Numbered from the stretch's first letter, positions 15,038 to 24,560 are shown. The stretch is 64,000 nt of DNA from Chryseobacterium candidae (GCF_004916905.1 NZ_SDLV01000025.1:1-64000), one strand, 5' to 3'. Notes: a model not told the origin generated them from the sequence alone. Program-made: numbers and translations.

Positions 15038-16252
15038 TCAGGAACTCAATTTGTTGCTTTTGGGAGGAAGGATATTCAGCATGTCTGTATGGATTATTTC
15101 TGCTGCAGCATCCAGCCTGTCCTGTACAATGGAAGCATCACCAGATTTATAAACAATCCCGACATGATAATCTATGGGAAGAAATTTGACAACTTCTTCA
15201 CATTCGAAATTACTGTAATTCGGTTCTTTATCTTTAATCAGAGCCACAATCAAGCCTGAATAATAGCCTGTAGGCGGAGAAACGCTGTAATCATGACCTC
15301 TCAGAAGAGCATCTTCAATTTTAGCCCATTCTCTCCAGATATTGATACCGCTTGAAGCTTCAACCAGATCCGGGATATGAGCACCACCCACTCTGGATGA
15401 GGTTTCAAGGAAGTACCATTTTCCGTCTTCTTTTCCACGGATAAATTCTGTATGGGTTGCACCATTAATCAGTCCGAAATTGGAAAGTACTTTTGCGTTT
15501 ATTTCTTCCAATGCTTTAAAGTCCTCGGAATATCTTCCTAAGGTTTTGGATCTGAAAACACCGCCCTCATGTGATACCTGCATGGGAGGTGCAAGATATT
15601 TTGAGGCAGAAGTGAATACTATTTTTTTGTTAAAAGTAAGGCTGTCCACATGGTAAACATCTCCGGGTTTAAAACTCTCCAGTAAAAAAAGATGGCGTTC
15701 TTCTCCCAGCGTTTCCAGTGCTTCAAGAAGTTGTTCTTTAGAAGTTATTTTCTTGATGCCTGATGCTGATGCTTCGGAACGCGGTTTCAGTACCCATGGG
15801 GCAGGAACGCGGTCTGTAAATTCATCCACTTCATGATCATTGAATACCGCAGTGAATTCGGGGACGCTGATCCCGGAATCCTTTGCTTTCTGCCTCATGG
15901 CAAGTTTATCTCTGAAATACCGGTGGGTAGTCTGTCCCATTCCGGGAATACGGAATGTCTCTCTGATTAACGCTGCTTTTTCAACATCATAATCATCCAA
16001 AGCCACTACAGCATCTACTTTTCTGGTCTTCATCAGATGAGAAAATCCTTGGATCAGATGTTCCAGATTCCATACGGATGGCTTTAGCTCAGGCATATAA
16101 AATGTTTCATCAATAGCATGCCAGGGCCAGTTTTTTTCTTTGAGGTTTTCGGAGGTTACGAGGATGATTTTATTACCGAGATTCTTCATTTCGTCCATAA
16201 AATCGTAGCCTTTGTAGTAGCACGAAATACACACAATTGTTTTCTTCTCCAT
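15038..16252 (-). CDS. ATP-grasp ligase (carbamoyl-phosphate-synthase-like)
   Basis: A 404-residue ATP-grasp enzyme with a Rossmann-like preATP-grasp domain (about 1-110, with VDAVVALDDYDVEKAALIRE), then RDKLAMRQKAKDSGI at the domain entry, WVLKPRSEASASGI as the ATP loop, and THTEFI...FLETSSRVGG carrying the metal-binding Glu residues. A C-terminal domain of about 100 residues follows. The layout resembles peptide and carboxylate-amine ligases of secondary metabolism. It is the first gene of the ligase cluster proper, behind a 141-nt gap that contains an 18-bp inverted repeat and probably the promoter. Confidence 0.9.
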   Translation of the reverse strand: MEKKTIVCISCYYKGYDFMDEMKNLGNKIILVTSENLKEKNWPWHAIDETFYMPELKPSVWNLEHLIQGFSHLMKTRKVDAVVALDDYDVEKAALIRETFRIPGMGQTTHRYFRDKLAMRQKAKDSGISVPEFTAVFNDHEVDEFTDRVPAPWVLKPRSEASASGIKKITSKEQLLEALETLGEERHLFLLESFKPGDVYHVDSLTFNKKIVFTSASKYLAPPMQVSHEGGVFRSKTLGRYSEDFKALEEINAKVLSNFGLINGATHTEFIRGKEDGKWYFLETSSRVGGAHIPDLVEASSGINIWREWAKIEDALLRGHDYSVSPPTGYYSGLIVALIKDKEPNYSNFECEEVVKFLPIDYHVGIVYKSGDASIVQDRLDAAAEIIHTDMLNILPPKSNKLSS

Positions 16253-16269
16253 ATAATGTTTTTTAATAT

Positions 16270-16357
16270 TTAGTGAATTTTCAAAAATAAAAGCGTTTAT
16301 TTATTATTTTATTAATGTTAAAAAATGAAATATCGTGCGTTTTTGAAAATTCACTAA
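16270..16357. repeat. Perfect 18-bp inverted repeat ahead of the ligase cluster
   Basis: TTAGTGAATTTTCAAAAA (16270-16287) and its exact reverse complement (16340-16357) enclose 52 nt of AT-rich sequence. It sits between the M17 aminopeptidase and the first ATP-grasp gene. It may be a miniature element with terminal repeats or a large regulatory hairpin. Confidence 0.8.
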
Positions 16358-16393
16358 TCAATTATACAGAGTTTTTTTGTAAAAAACTAATTT

Positions 16394-17809
16394 TTAGTGA
16401 TAATTTTCAATTAAATTCACCAGAAGCTGAACACCAAAACCTGTTGCTGCTTTTTCTTTAGCATAGCCTACACTTCCAAAGGCTACTCCGGCAATATCCA
16501 AATGTGCCCATTTAGGATGGTTTTCAATGAATTGCTCTAAGAATTTCGCGGCAATAATACAGTCTCCTACAGGTTTTAAAGAAATGTTTTTTATATCTGC
16601 TACATCAGACTGGATATCGTCTTTCCAGACATCCCATAAAGGAAGATTCCATACTCTCTGATTGGTTTGGTCTCCTGTTTTTATAAGATTATTTTTTAAT
16701 TCTTCATTATTAGAGAACATTGCAGCGCAGGTATCTCCAAACATTCTTACAGAGCTTCCCGTTAAAGTTGCCAGGTCAATCAGGAAATCTGTTTTGTAGT
16801 TTTTAGCAAGATAAGACAATCCGTCCGCGAGAATCAGCCTGCCTTCCGCATCAGTATCAAGCACTTCAATGGTCTTTCCGTTGTAGGCTGTGATCACGTC
16901 ACTTGGAAGGAGAGCCTTTTCAGAGACAGCATTGTCTGTAATAGGAAGAACAGCAATAATATTCACAGGAAGCTGCATTTCAGCGGCATAGATTAACGTT
17001 CCCAAAACAGCGGTAGCTCCACCCATGTCAGACTTCATATAATGCAGATTGGCAGAGCTTTTTATTGATATTCCTCCCGTATCAAACAAAATACATTTTC
17101 CTACCAGCCCGAAAGTCTTGGCGTTTTTTGCTGTCGTTTTATATTCTAAAATAGTGAAAGCAGCATCATAAGCACTTCCCTGGTTCACAGAAAGATAAGC
17201 GCCTAATCCAAGCTCTTCACATTTCTTTCTGTTAAAAGCCGTGTATTTTAAGTCATATTTTTTAGCCAGATTTTTGAGGTATGCACTTAATATATCCGGT
17301 TTTTTAAGATTGGCTGGTTTGTTGAGCCAGTCCTGACAGGCGGTCTGCCCGTTAATCAGAGCTTCTGCTTTCTGGCTGATGTGATCTAATTTTTTCTGGC
17401 TTAAATTTTCAAAATGTAATTCAAATTTTGTATTCCAGAAAGCATGTTTTTTATCAAAAGGATAGTTGTAAGTTCCTGTTAAAAGTCCTTTAACGAATTC
17501 CTGAAACTGCTTTTCATTCATAAAATCAGCAAGTGCTAATGTAGGCACAGCCTGCAGTTTTTCTTTTTGAGACTGTGAAAACCTGGCTGCCACCTGCTGG
17601 ATTTCATAATTTTGTAAGGCAGATTTTCCTAATCCAATGAAATAAGTAATTCCTTCTTCATGGGCATTGACAAAGACTTCATGTTTTTTCCCGGTGAAAA
17701 AAGTGGAAATGTTTTTATTGAAATTTTTACTGGTTTTTGCCCATTCTTCCTCAGTAAAAAGGTGAAAAACCTGCGTGTAATTTTTGTTTTTTTTATTGAT
17801 TAGTTTCAT
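16394..17809 (-). CDS. Leucyl aminopeptidase family protein (M17)
   Basis: A 471-residue M17 metallo-aminopeptidase. All expected metal and catalytic positions are present with family spacing: Lys238, Asp243 (FDTGG), Asp261 (MKSDMGG), Asp320 and Glu322 (DTDAEGRL), catalytic Lys250 and Arg324. The N-terminal macro-like domain (about 1-160) is divergent. It would cleave N-terminal residues or dipeptides such as Cys-Gly in the cytoplasm. It lies 67 nt after the CBM48-like esterase gene and 141 nt before the ligase cluster on the same strand. A link to the cluster's product is possible but not shown. Confidence 0.93.
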   Translation of the reverse strand: MKLINKKNKNYTQVFHLFTEEEWAKTSKNFNKNISTFFTGKKHEVFVNAHEEGITYFIGLGKSALQNYEIQQVAARFSQSQKEKLQAVPTLALADFMNEKQFQEFVKGLLTGTYNYPFDKKHAFWNTKFELHFENLSQKKLDHISQKAEALINGQTACQDWLNKPANLKKPDILSAYLKNLAKKYDLKYTAFNRKKCEELGLGAYLSVNQGSAYDAAFTILEYKTTAKNAKTFGLVGKCILFDTGGISIKSSANLHYMKSDMGGATAVLGTLIYAAEMQLPVNIIAVLPITDNAVSEKALLPSDVITAYNGKTIEVLDTDAEGRLILADGLSYLAKNYKTDFLIDLATLTGSSVRMFGDTCAAMFSNNEELKNNLIKTGDQTNQRVWNLPLWDVWKDDIQSDVADIKNISLKPVGDCIIAAKFLEQFIENHPKWAHLDIAGVAFGSVGYAKEKAATGFGVQLLVNLIENYH

Positions 17810-17876
17810 AAACAGATGTTATATTTTCTAAATTTATAAACCTTGCTGTTTTCAAATGAAATTTTCTACAGCAATT

Positions 17877-19004
17877 TTATATTGAGTTCTTGATGCTTTG
17901 CTGGTGTGGTTTTACTTCTACCGGATTTTCTGTATTGTCATAGAACAGCCATTCAATAGCTCTTGGAAACTCCTGTGACCAGTAAAATTCATTGTGAGTG
18001 CCTTCAGGATTGATATTGGTTTTAAATTCAAAATCAAAAAGCTTTTTCTCTTCCCATTTTTTCAGATATTCTTCAAAAATATGAATCCTTTTGACCATTT
18101 TAGAGCCTTCCTGACCGCCGCCGTAAAGATAAATTTTAGTTTTGAACGGAACCCGGAAATTCATCATCGGAAAGTTGTTATTCGGTTCTACCCAGAGAGA
18201 AGGCGAGAAGATTAATAGTTTGGAGTACACTTCAGGATAAAGAAAACCACTGTATATACTGATGAGCGCTCCCAATGAGCTGCCCCCGATTCCGGTATTG
18301 TCGCGGTCTTTTTTTGTTCTGTAATTTTCGTCCACAAAAGGCTTTAAAGTATCTGCAATAAAGCGGATATACTTTTTTCCTTCCGAACCGCTGGCGACAT
18401 GATCGTTATCAAAAATATATTCTTTAATTCTTTCCTCACTGCCATGTTCTATCGCAATGATGATAAGATCACCGCGTCCATACTCTGCAAGGATGGATAG
18501 CTTTTTGTCGATTTCCCAATTTCCGAAGCCGCTTCCTTCATTGAACAGATTTTGTGCATCCTGAAGGTATAAAACAGGATACCGTTTATCCGTGTTGTGA
18601 TAGTCGTAGGGAAGGAGCGCCCAAACCTTACGGTAACGGTCAAGCTGCGGAATGTAAAAATTTTCGGAAATAACTTGTGCTATAGGATAATATTCTTCTT
18701 TGAACGGTCCCCAGTTCAATCTCCATTTTTTTACAGAGTCAGTTGTTTTACCTGCAGATTTTTTTACTTTCCGGTTGGGTGTGATATTTCCATATTGGTC
18801 CAGTTCTACATTTTCCCAACCTCCCTTTGTGAATTTATATTCAATATCATCAGGAAGAGCCTGATCTTCAATTTCTATAAAATAACGGGATGTGTCAGTC
18901 TGTCTAAGCTGAAAATTATAATCTTTAGGATTCCAGCTATTGAAATTTCCGGTAATAAATACCGGTCTGTCGTCTATTTCTACTGTATAAAGTTCAAACC
19001 TCAT
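17877..19004 (-). CDS. Esterase with N-terminal CBM48-like domain
   Basis: A 375-residue protein from the Met of MRFELYTVEID; the frame is open 34 codons further upstream but that part is a hydrophobic, AT-rich non-coding-like stretch. Residues 1-90 form an E-set/CBM48-like domain (VFITGNFNSWNPKDYNF), typical of glycogen-active enzymes. The rest is an esterase of the Fes/IroE type with GGSSLGA (Ser about 243) and His late in the sequence (EGTHNEFYW). No signal peptide. It is divergent from glgB, which also carries such a module, so an ester or carbohydrate-linked substrate is conceivable. Confidence 0.87.
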   Translation of the reverse strand: MRFELYTVEIDDRPVFITGNFNSWNPKDYNFQLRQTDTSRYFIEIEDQALPDDIEYKFTKGGWENVELDQYGNITPNRKVKKSAGKTTDSVKKWRLNWGPFKEEYYPIAQVISENFYIPQLDRYRKVWALLPYDYHNTDKRYPVLYLQDAQNLFNEGSGFGNWEIDKKLSILAEYGRGDLIIIAIEHGSEERIKEYIFDNDHVASGSEGKKYIRFIADTLKPFVDENYRTKKDRDNTGIGGSSLGALISIYSGFLYPEVYSKLLIFSPSLWVEPNNNFPMMNFRVPFKTKIYLYGGGQEGSKMVKRIHIFEEYLKKWEEKKLFDFEFKTNINPEGTHNEFYWSQEFPRAIEWLFYDNTENPVEVKPHQQSIKNSI

Positions 19005-19204
19005 CGTTGTGTTTAATAAAATATTGATGTTAAATTTATAAAAAAAAGATTGTTTTGAAATTATAAAAATATGTAGTAAAAAATGATATATTTGATAGAT
19101 AGACAAAACACGAAATGATGTTGATAATTATTTGATGAATAATTTATCGCTATTGTCAGTATTTTTCGTAGTTTCAGGAAAAATATAAATATAAACTGAT
19201 CTTG

Positions 19205-21151
19205 ATGAATTCTGTTAAGACCTACACGCTTTTCACCGATCATGATGTATATCTTTTTAAAGAAGGTAGGCACTATAAGCTGTATGGTAAATTTGGAGCA
19301 CATTCTGCAGAAAAAGAGGGCGTAAAGGGCGTATATTTTTCCGTTTGGGCACCTAATGCAAAGAAAGTTTCTGTGATCGGAAATTTTAACAACTGGAATC
19401 ATAAAGATCATATCTTGTTTCCACGATGGGATGAATCCGGGATCTGGGAAGGATTTATTGAAGGATTAACCTGGGGAACATTATATAAATATGCTATTGA
19501 AACACCCAGAGGTGAAATTCTGGAGAAAAGCGATCCCTATGCATTGAGCTGGGAACAGAATATTCAGGCCGCTTCTCTGGTTTCTACTACCTGGTATGAG
19601 TGGGATGACCAGGAATGGATGGACAGCCGCTGGAAAAGAAACAGGCTGGAAGCTCCGATATCTGTATATGAGCTGCATTTAGGCTCCTGGGTAAGAGAAG
19701 AAGATCAGCCCCAGCGTTTTTTAAACTATAGAGATATTGCCAAAAAACTGGTTCCTTATATAAAAGAAATGGGATTTACACATGTAGAATTTATGCCGGT
19801 GATGGAATATCCTTACGAACCCAGCTGGGGATATCAGATTACCGGTTTTTATGCGGCCACTTCGCGCTTTGGTTCACCACAGGATTTGATGTTTCTTATT
19901 GATGAACTTCATAATAATGAAATAGGCGTTATTCTGGATTGGGTTCCGTCCCATTTTCCGGGAGATGCCAATGGTCTTCACCGCTTTGACGGCTCTTATC
20001 TGTATGAACATGAAGATCCGAGAAAAGGATTTCACCCGGATTGGAAATCGCATATTTTCAATTACGGAAGAAATGAAGTAAAGTCTTTTCTGATTTCAAA
20101 TGCCATGTTCTGGCTGGATCGCTATCATGCAGACGGATTGCGTGTGGATGCCGTAACTTCAATGCTTCATCTTGATTATTCAAGAAATGAAGGAGAATGG
20201 GAACCTAATATATATGGAACCAATGTGAACCTGGAAGCTAAAACTTTTCTACAGGAATTTAATACGGCTGTTTATAAAGAATTTGGAAATAATATCATCA
20301 CCATAGCAGAAGAAAGCTCAGATTTTCCCATGCTTACAAAACCTGTTCATGACGGTGGTGTAGGATTTGGAATGAAATGGATGATGGGCTGGATGCATGA
20401 TACGCTGGATTATTTTAAAGAAGATTTTGTTAACCGTAAATTCCATCATCATAAACTGACCTTTGCTTCCATGTATATGTATAATGAAAATTATATGATG
20501 CCTTTGTCACATGATGAAGTGGTACACGGAAAAGCAAGTCTTATTTATAAAATGAAAGGTGACGAATGGCAGAAGTTTGCCAATCTCCGTACCTTATATG
20601 TATATATGTATACCCATCCCGGAGCCAAGCTGCTTTTCATGGGCGATGAATTCGGACAGACCGGTGAATGGAATTTTACCAGAAGCCTGGACTGGCATTT
20701 GCTTAAATATCCTGTTCACCAAGGAATGCAGGAAATGGTGAAAGACCTGAATCACCTTTACAGATCAGAAACCGCTTTTTATGAAAATCAGTTTGATAAA
20801 CATGGCTTTGAATGGATAGAAGCAGATGATCTGGAAAATTCGGTATATGTTTATCTAAGAAAAGGAAAAAAGAAAGAAGATGTCCTGATGGTCATTTTAA
20901 ATCTGGCACCAAAAGTATTGGATTATAAAATCGGGATTCCTGCAGGCTCCCACTGGAAAGTTATTTTAAACTCGGATGATGAAAAATACAGTGGAAGCGG
21001 AGTAAGGCCTGAAATCCTTGATGAGACGTATGAAGAATGGAGAAATTATTCTAAAACAATGACGGTGAAATTACCGCCATTGGCAGGAATAATTTTAAGA
21101 CAGAAGAAAGATAAAAAGTATAAATTACACAGAATTAAACACAAGAGATAA
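19205..21151 (+). CDS. glgB: 1,4-alpha-glucan branching enzyme
   Basis: A 648-residue GH13 branching enzyme that makes alpha-1,6 branches in glycogen. An N-terminal CBM48 (GVYFSVWAPNAKKVSVIGNF) is followed by the catalytic barrel with GLRVDAVTSML (nucleophile Asp about 315), ITIAEESSDFP (acid Glu about 368) and LSHDEVVHGK, and by a C-terminal beta domain. The ATG at 19205 is preferred over the in-frame TTG at 19202. It is the first gene of the glycogen operon; glgA begins 3 nt after its stop. Confidence 0.96.
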   Translation: MNSVKTYTLFTDHDVYLFKEGRHYKLYGKFGAHSAEKEGVKGVYFSVWAPNAKKVSVIGNFNNWNHKDHILFPRWDESGIWEGFIEGLTWGTLYKYAIETPRGEILEKSDPYALSWEQNIQAASLVSTTWYEWDDQEWMDSRWKRNRLEAPISVYELHLGSWVREEDQPQRFLNYRDIAKKLVPYIKEMGFTHVEFMPVMEYPYEPSWGYQITGFYAATSRFGSPQDLMFLIDELHNNEIGVILDWVPSHFPGDANGLHRFDGSYLYEHEDPRKGFHPDWKSHIFNYGRNEVKSFLISNAMFWLDRYHADGLRVDAVTSMLHLDYSRNEGEWEPNIYGTNVNLEAKTFLQEFNTAVYKEFGNNIITIAEESSDFPMLTKPVHDGGVGFGMKWMMGWMHDTLDYFKEDFVNRKFHHHKLTFASMYMYNENYMMPLSHDEVVHGKASLIYKMKGDEWQKFANLRTLYVYMYTHPGAKLLFMGDEFGQTGEWNFTRSLDWHLLKYPVHQGMQEMVKDLNHLYRSETAFYENQFDKHGFEWIEADDLENSVYVYLRKGKKKEDVLMVILNLAPKVLDYKIGIPAGSHWKVILNSDDEKYSGSGVRPEILDETYEEWRNYSKTMTVKLPPLAGIILRQKKDKKYKLHRIKHKR

Positions 21152-21154
21152 AGA

Positions 21155-22561
21155 ATGGTTGTTTATCATTTAAGTACAGAATGTTATCCTGTAGCAAAAG
21201 TAGGCGGTCTGGCAGATGTGGTTGGAGCGTTACCAAAGTATCAGAATAAAGTAAAAGGTATAGAGGCAAAAGTAGTGATGCCCTGGTATAATAAACCTTT
21301 TATTCAGGATCATGAATTCGATGTTGTTTTTGATGGCTTTATCCATCAGGGGATCAGTATGCTGCAGGTTCAGGTATTGAAAGAAAAGACAAATGTCCTG
21401 GGATTTGAGCTGTATATGGTAAGAATTCCGGGATTATTAGACAGGGATAATCCTTATGGGTATCAGGATGAAAGTTTTCAGTTTCTGGCTTTTCAACATG
21501 GAATACTGCATTGGCTTTGTGCCATGGAAATCCGTCCTGATGTGCTGCATTGTCATGATTATCATACTGGTTTGATTCCTTTTATGGTGGAAAATTGTCC
21601 GGAATTCGGATTCTTAAAAGGAGTAAAAACAATAGGAACTATTCATAACGGAGAATATCAGGGAATGATGAGCTGGAACATGGCCAATTATATGCCTTCT
21701 TTTGATGATTATAAATGGGGACTGATAGACTGGAACGGATTCATGAATCCTCTGGCAAGTATGATTAAATGTGCCAACGCTTTTACCACCGTTTCCGAAG
21801 GATATCTTGAAGAACTCTTTATCAGCTTCCGCGGACTGGAAAGTCTGGTTCGTCAGGAATTCGGAAAAGCTTATGGTATCATTAACGGTATTGACACCGA
21901 AGTCTGGAATCCTGAAACAGATCCGATGCTCGATTTTAATTTTAACAGTAAAAATGCTGTAGCTCAGAAAAAGAAAAATAAAGAAAGACTCTGTAAAGAA
22001 TATGGGTTAAAGCCCGAGCTTCCTTTATTCGCCTTTATCGGAAGATTCGCCACGGAAAAAGGTGCAGATCTGCTTCCGGATGTAGTATGGCGAAGTATTA
22101 AACAAAGTTATGGAGCTTTAAATATTATGATTCTCGGATCAGGAAATACCTATATTGAAAATAAACTGAAAGAATACGATTATACCTACACCAATTTTGC
22201 ACTGGATCTTGGATATAAAGAACATCTTTCCCATAAGATCTATGCATCAGCAGATTTCCTTCTGATGCCTTCCAGAGTAGAGCCTTGCGGGTTGAATCAA
22301 ATGTACTCCATGAGATACGGAACTGTTCCCGTGGTAAGATTTACGGGAGGTCTCAAAGATACCGTAGAAGATATTTCGACGGGTGGAGCAGGACTGAATT
22401 TTACTTATCCGGGGGTAGATGATGTTGTACATGCTATGAACAGGGCAATGGCGATTTATAATCAAAAAGGGGTTATGGAAGATCTTATCCATGCCAACAT
22501 GAATTTTGACTTTGCATGGGAGAAATCTGCAGAAAAATACATAGCTTTATATAATAGCTGA
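21155..22561 (+). CDS. glgA: Glycogen synthase
   Basis: A 468-residue GT5 glycosyltransferase that elongates alpha-1,4-glucan from ADP-glucose. The N-terminal KVGGLADVVGALPK holds the K-x-G-G-L substrate motif; IGTIHNGEYQGM, AFIGRFATEKGADLL and PSRVEPCGLNQMYSMRYG are the expected C-terminal GT-B motifs with the catalytic Glu. It is tightly packed between glgB (3 nt) and a lipoprotein gene (4 nt), so all are cotranscribed with glgC. Confidence 0.96.
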   Translation: MVVYHLSTECYPVAKVGGLADVVGALPKYQNKVKGIEAKVVMPWYNKPFIQDHEFDVVFDGFIHQGISMLQVQVLKEKTNVLGFELYMVRIPGLLDRDNPYGYQDESFQFLAFQHGILHWLCAMEIRPDVLHCHDYHTGLIPFMVENCPEFGFLKGVKTIGTIHNGEYQGMMSWNMANYMPSFDDYKWGLIDWNGFMNPLASMIKCANAFTTVSEGYLEELFISFRGLESLVRQEFGKAYGIINGIDTEVWNPETDPMLDFNFNSKNAVAQKKKNKERLCKEYGLKPELPLFAFIGRFATEKGADLLPDVVWRSIKQSYGALNIMILGSGNTYIENKLKEYDYTYTNFALDLGYKEHLSHKIYASADFLLMPSRVEPCGLNQMYSMRYGTVPVVRFTGGLKDTVEDISTGGAGLNFTYPGVDDVVHAMNRAMAIYNQKGVMEDLIHANMNFDFAWEKSAEKYIALYNS

Positions 22562-22565
22562 TAGA

Positions 22566-23102
22566 GTGAAGATTTTCGGATTTCTTTCTGTGATAATGTT
22601 TACACTGTTTTCATGTAAAGAAGACAGAGGAAGCTACCATGGAGGTTATTATTGGATCTATGGCTACGGTCTTCCGGCAACGGAAAGGTATGAAGCAATG
22701 GTTGGTATTGCCGAAAAATGGAAAATAAAGCATTACTCTGTCGGTGATTGTCTGTTAGAACCTGACGAGATGAAGAGAATAGATGCTCTTAATAAAAGGA
22801 CTTATGCTGCAATAGAAAGAAAATATGGGAAAGGCTGGAGAGAAAAGTATCGTAAAGATGTCGATAACTTTGTAATGAAGAGTGCTGATGTAATGGACGT
22901 ACTTATTACAAATCCGTTCTTCAGAAATGAGCTTAAAAAATATAATATTGAAATCTATAATCTGGATAAAGAGGTTTTAGTATTGAATGATAAAGATGAT
23001 TTTCGGGTGACTTTTTATAAAAACGAGCTCCAATATGAAAACAAAGAATGCTTTAAAGTAGCAGTAAACACTAAAAACAGAACAGTAAACTTAATAAAAT
23101 AA
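22566..23102 (+). CDS. Hypothetical lipoprotein within the glycogen operon
   Basis: A 178-residue protein starting at GTG, 4 nt after the glgA stop. A signal peptide with lipobox LFSC (Cys about 17) predicts a lipoprotein. The mature part is polar, with GSYHGGYYWIYGYG and a helical middle that includes a KYGKGWREKYRKDVDNF stretch. I recognise no family. It sits between glgA and glgC with 14 nt to the latter, which is unusual for a glycogen operon, since its product leaves the cytoplasm. Its relation to glycogen is unknown. Confidence 0.8.
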   Translation: MKIFGFLSVIMFTLFSCKEDRGSYHGGYYWIYGYGLPATERYEAMVGIAEKWKIKHYSVGDCLLEPDEMKRIDALNKRTYAAIERKYGKGWREKYRKDVDNFVMKSADVMDVLITNPFFRNELKKYNIEIYNLDKEVLVLNDKDDFRVTFYKNELQYENKECFKVAVNTKNRTVNLIK

Positions 23103-23116
23103 AACGCAATATATTT

Positions 23117-24385
23117 ATGAATCGAAATGTAATCTCCATTGTGTTAGGAGGAGGCAGAGGAACAAGATTATTTCCGTTAACGTATACCAGATCAAAGCCG
23201 GCTGTTCCTATTGCAGGAAAATACAGACTGGTGGATATTCCTATTTCAAACTGTTTGAACTCAGGACTGAATAAAATTCTGGTGCTAACGCAGTTTAATT
23301 CTGCTTCCCTCAATTCACATATTAAGAATTCTTATCACTTTGATATCTTCAGCAAAGGTTTTGTAGACATTCTGGCAGCCGAGCAGAATGTAGAAAATGA
23401 CAGCTGGTATCAAGGAACAGCTGATGCTGTGCGTCAGTCTATGAAGCATCTTGAAAAATATGATTATGACTATATCCTTATTCTTTCAGGAGATCAGTTG
23501 TATCAGATGGATTTCAGAGAAATGCTGGACTTCCATATTGAAAACGGAGGCGATCTTACCATTGCTACCATTCCGGTCAATGCAAAAGACGCCACAGGTT
23601 TTGGGATCTTAAAATCGGATGATGAGGGAAATATTACTTCTTTCTATGAAAAGCCGGATTTTGATATGTTAACAGGCCTGAAATCTGAAGTTTCAGAAGA
23701 AAATAAACATGCCGGAAAAGAGTTTCTGGCTTCCATGGGAATCTATATTTTCACCAAGAACATCCTTAAAAAGATGTTTGATGAAGGTGCAGGTGATGAT
23801 TTCGGAAAAGATATCATTCCAAGCTCCATTGGAAAATACAAGACATTAAGCTATCAGTATGAAGGCTACTGGACAGATATCGGAACTATAGAATCCTTCT
23901 ACGAAGCCAATCTGGATCTTTGTCTGGATCTGCCGCAGTTTAATCTTTTCTCTTCTTCGCCTATCTACACCAGAGCAAGAATGCTTCCTCCGTCAAAAAT
24001 AAACGGTTCATATGTAAGTAAAGCCGTTTTTGGAGATGGTTGTATCATTATGGCAGATAAAATTGAAAACTCTGTGATCGGAAACAGAACAAGGATTGAT
24101 AAAGGAAGTACCATCGTGAATTCTTATGTCATGGGAGCTGATTTCTACCAAAATACAACAGAAATTGTCCTGAACGACAGAGGCGGACGTCCTAATATGG
24201 GAATTGGTAAATACTGCTATATAGAAAAAGCAATCCTGGATAAAAACTGTTACATTGGTGACAATGTGAAGATTACTGGCGGAAAACATATTCCGGATGG
24301 TGATTATGGAACTTATTCTGTTCAGGATGGGATTGTGGTTGTGAAGAAAGGCGCTGTAATTGCTCCGGGAACACATATCGGGTAA
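23117..24385 (+). CDS. glgC: Glucose-1-phosphate adenylyltransferase
   Basis: A 422-residue ADP-glucose pyrophosphorylase, the committed step of glycogen synthesis. N-terminal GGGRGTRLFPLT is the nucleotide motif and SKPAVPIAGKYRLVDIPISN the activator and catalytic region; ILILSGDQLYQMD carries the metal-binding Asp. The C-terminal part has left-handed beta-helix hexapeptide repeats with GDNVKITGG and VIAPGTHIG. It is the last gene of the operon, followed by a non-coding inverted-repeat element. Confidence 0.96.
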   Translation: MNRNVISIVLGGGRGTRLFPLTYTRSKPAVPIAGKYRLVDIPISNCLNSGLNKILVLTQFNSASLNSHIKNSYHFDIFSKGFVDILAAEQNVENDSWYQGTADAVRQSMKHLEKYDYDYILILSGDQLYQMDFREMLDFHIENGGDLTIATIPVNAKDATGFGILKSDDEGNITSFYEKPDFDMLTGLKSEVSEENKHAGKEFLASMGIYIFTKNILKKMFDEGAGDDFGKDIIPSSIGKYKTLSYQYEGYWTDIGTIESFYEANLDLCLDLPQFNLFSSSPIYTRARMLPPSKINGSYVSKAVFGDGCIIMADKIENSVIGNRTRIDKGSTIVNSYVMGADFYQNTTEIVLNDRGGRPNMGIGKYCYIEKAILDKNCYIGDNVKITGGKHIPDGDYGTYSVQDGIVVVKKGAVIAPGTHIG

Positions 24386-24397
24386 GAGAAGGTAAAT

Positions 24398-24560
24398 AAG
24401 AAGCTGGAAGCTGGAAATTATGAATGGCGGAATAGAAAAAGTTATCTTTTCACACGAAATCCTGGCTTATTCTATTGGCTTGAAGAATTTTTCAATCAAA
24501 AATTTTGGTAGCTTTATCCGTCAAATAGTAACTTCCAGCTTCCTGGATTCCGCTTCCAGC
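24398..24560. repeat. Dispersed inverted-repeat element, copy 2
   Basis: The same ends as the element at 10857-10984: AAGAAGCTGGAAGCTGG on the left, AGTAACTTCCAGCTTCC plus a CTTCCAGCC tail on the right, around a different middle of about 110 nt. It lies between glgC and the SRPBCC gene and contains no gene. Confidence 0.7.
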
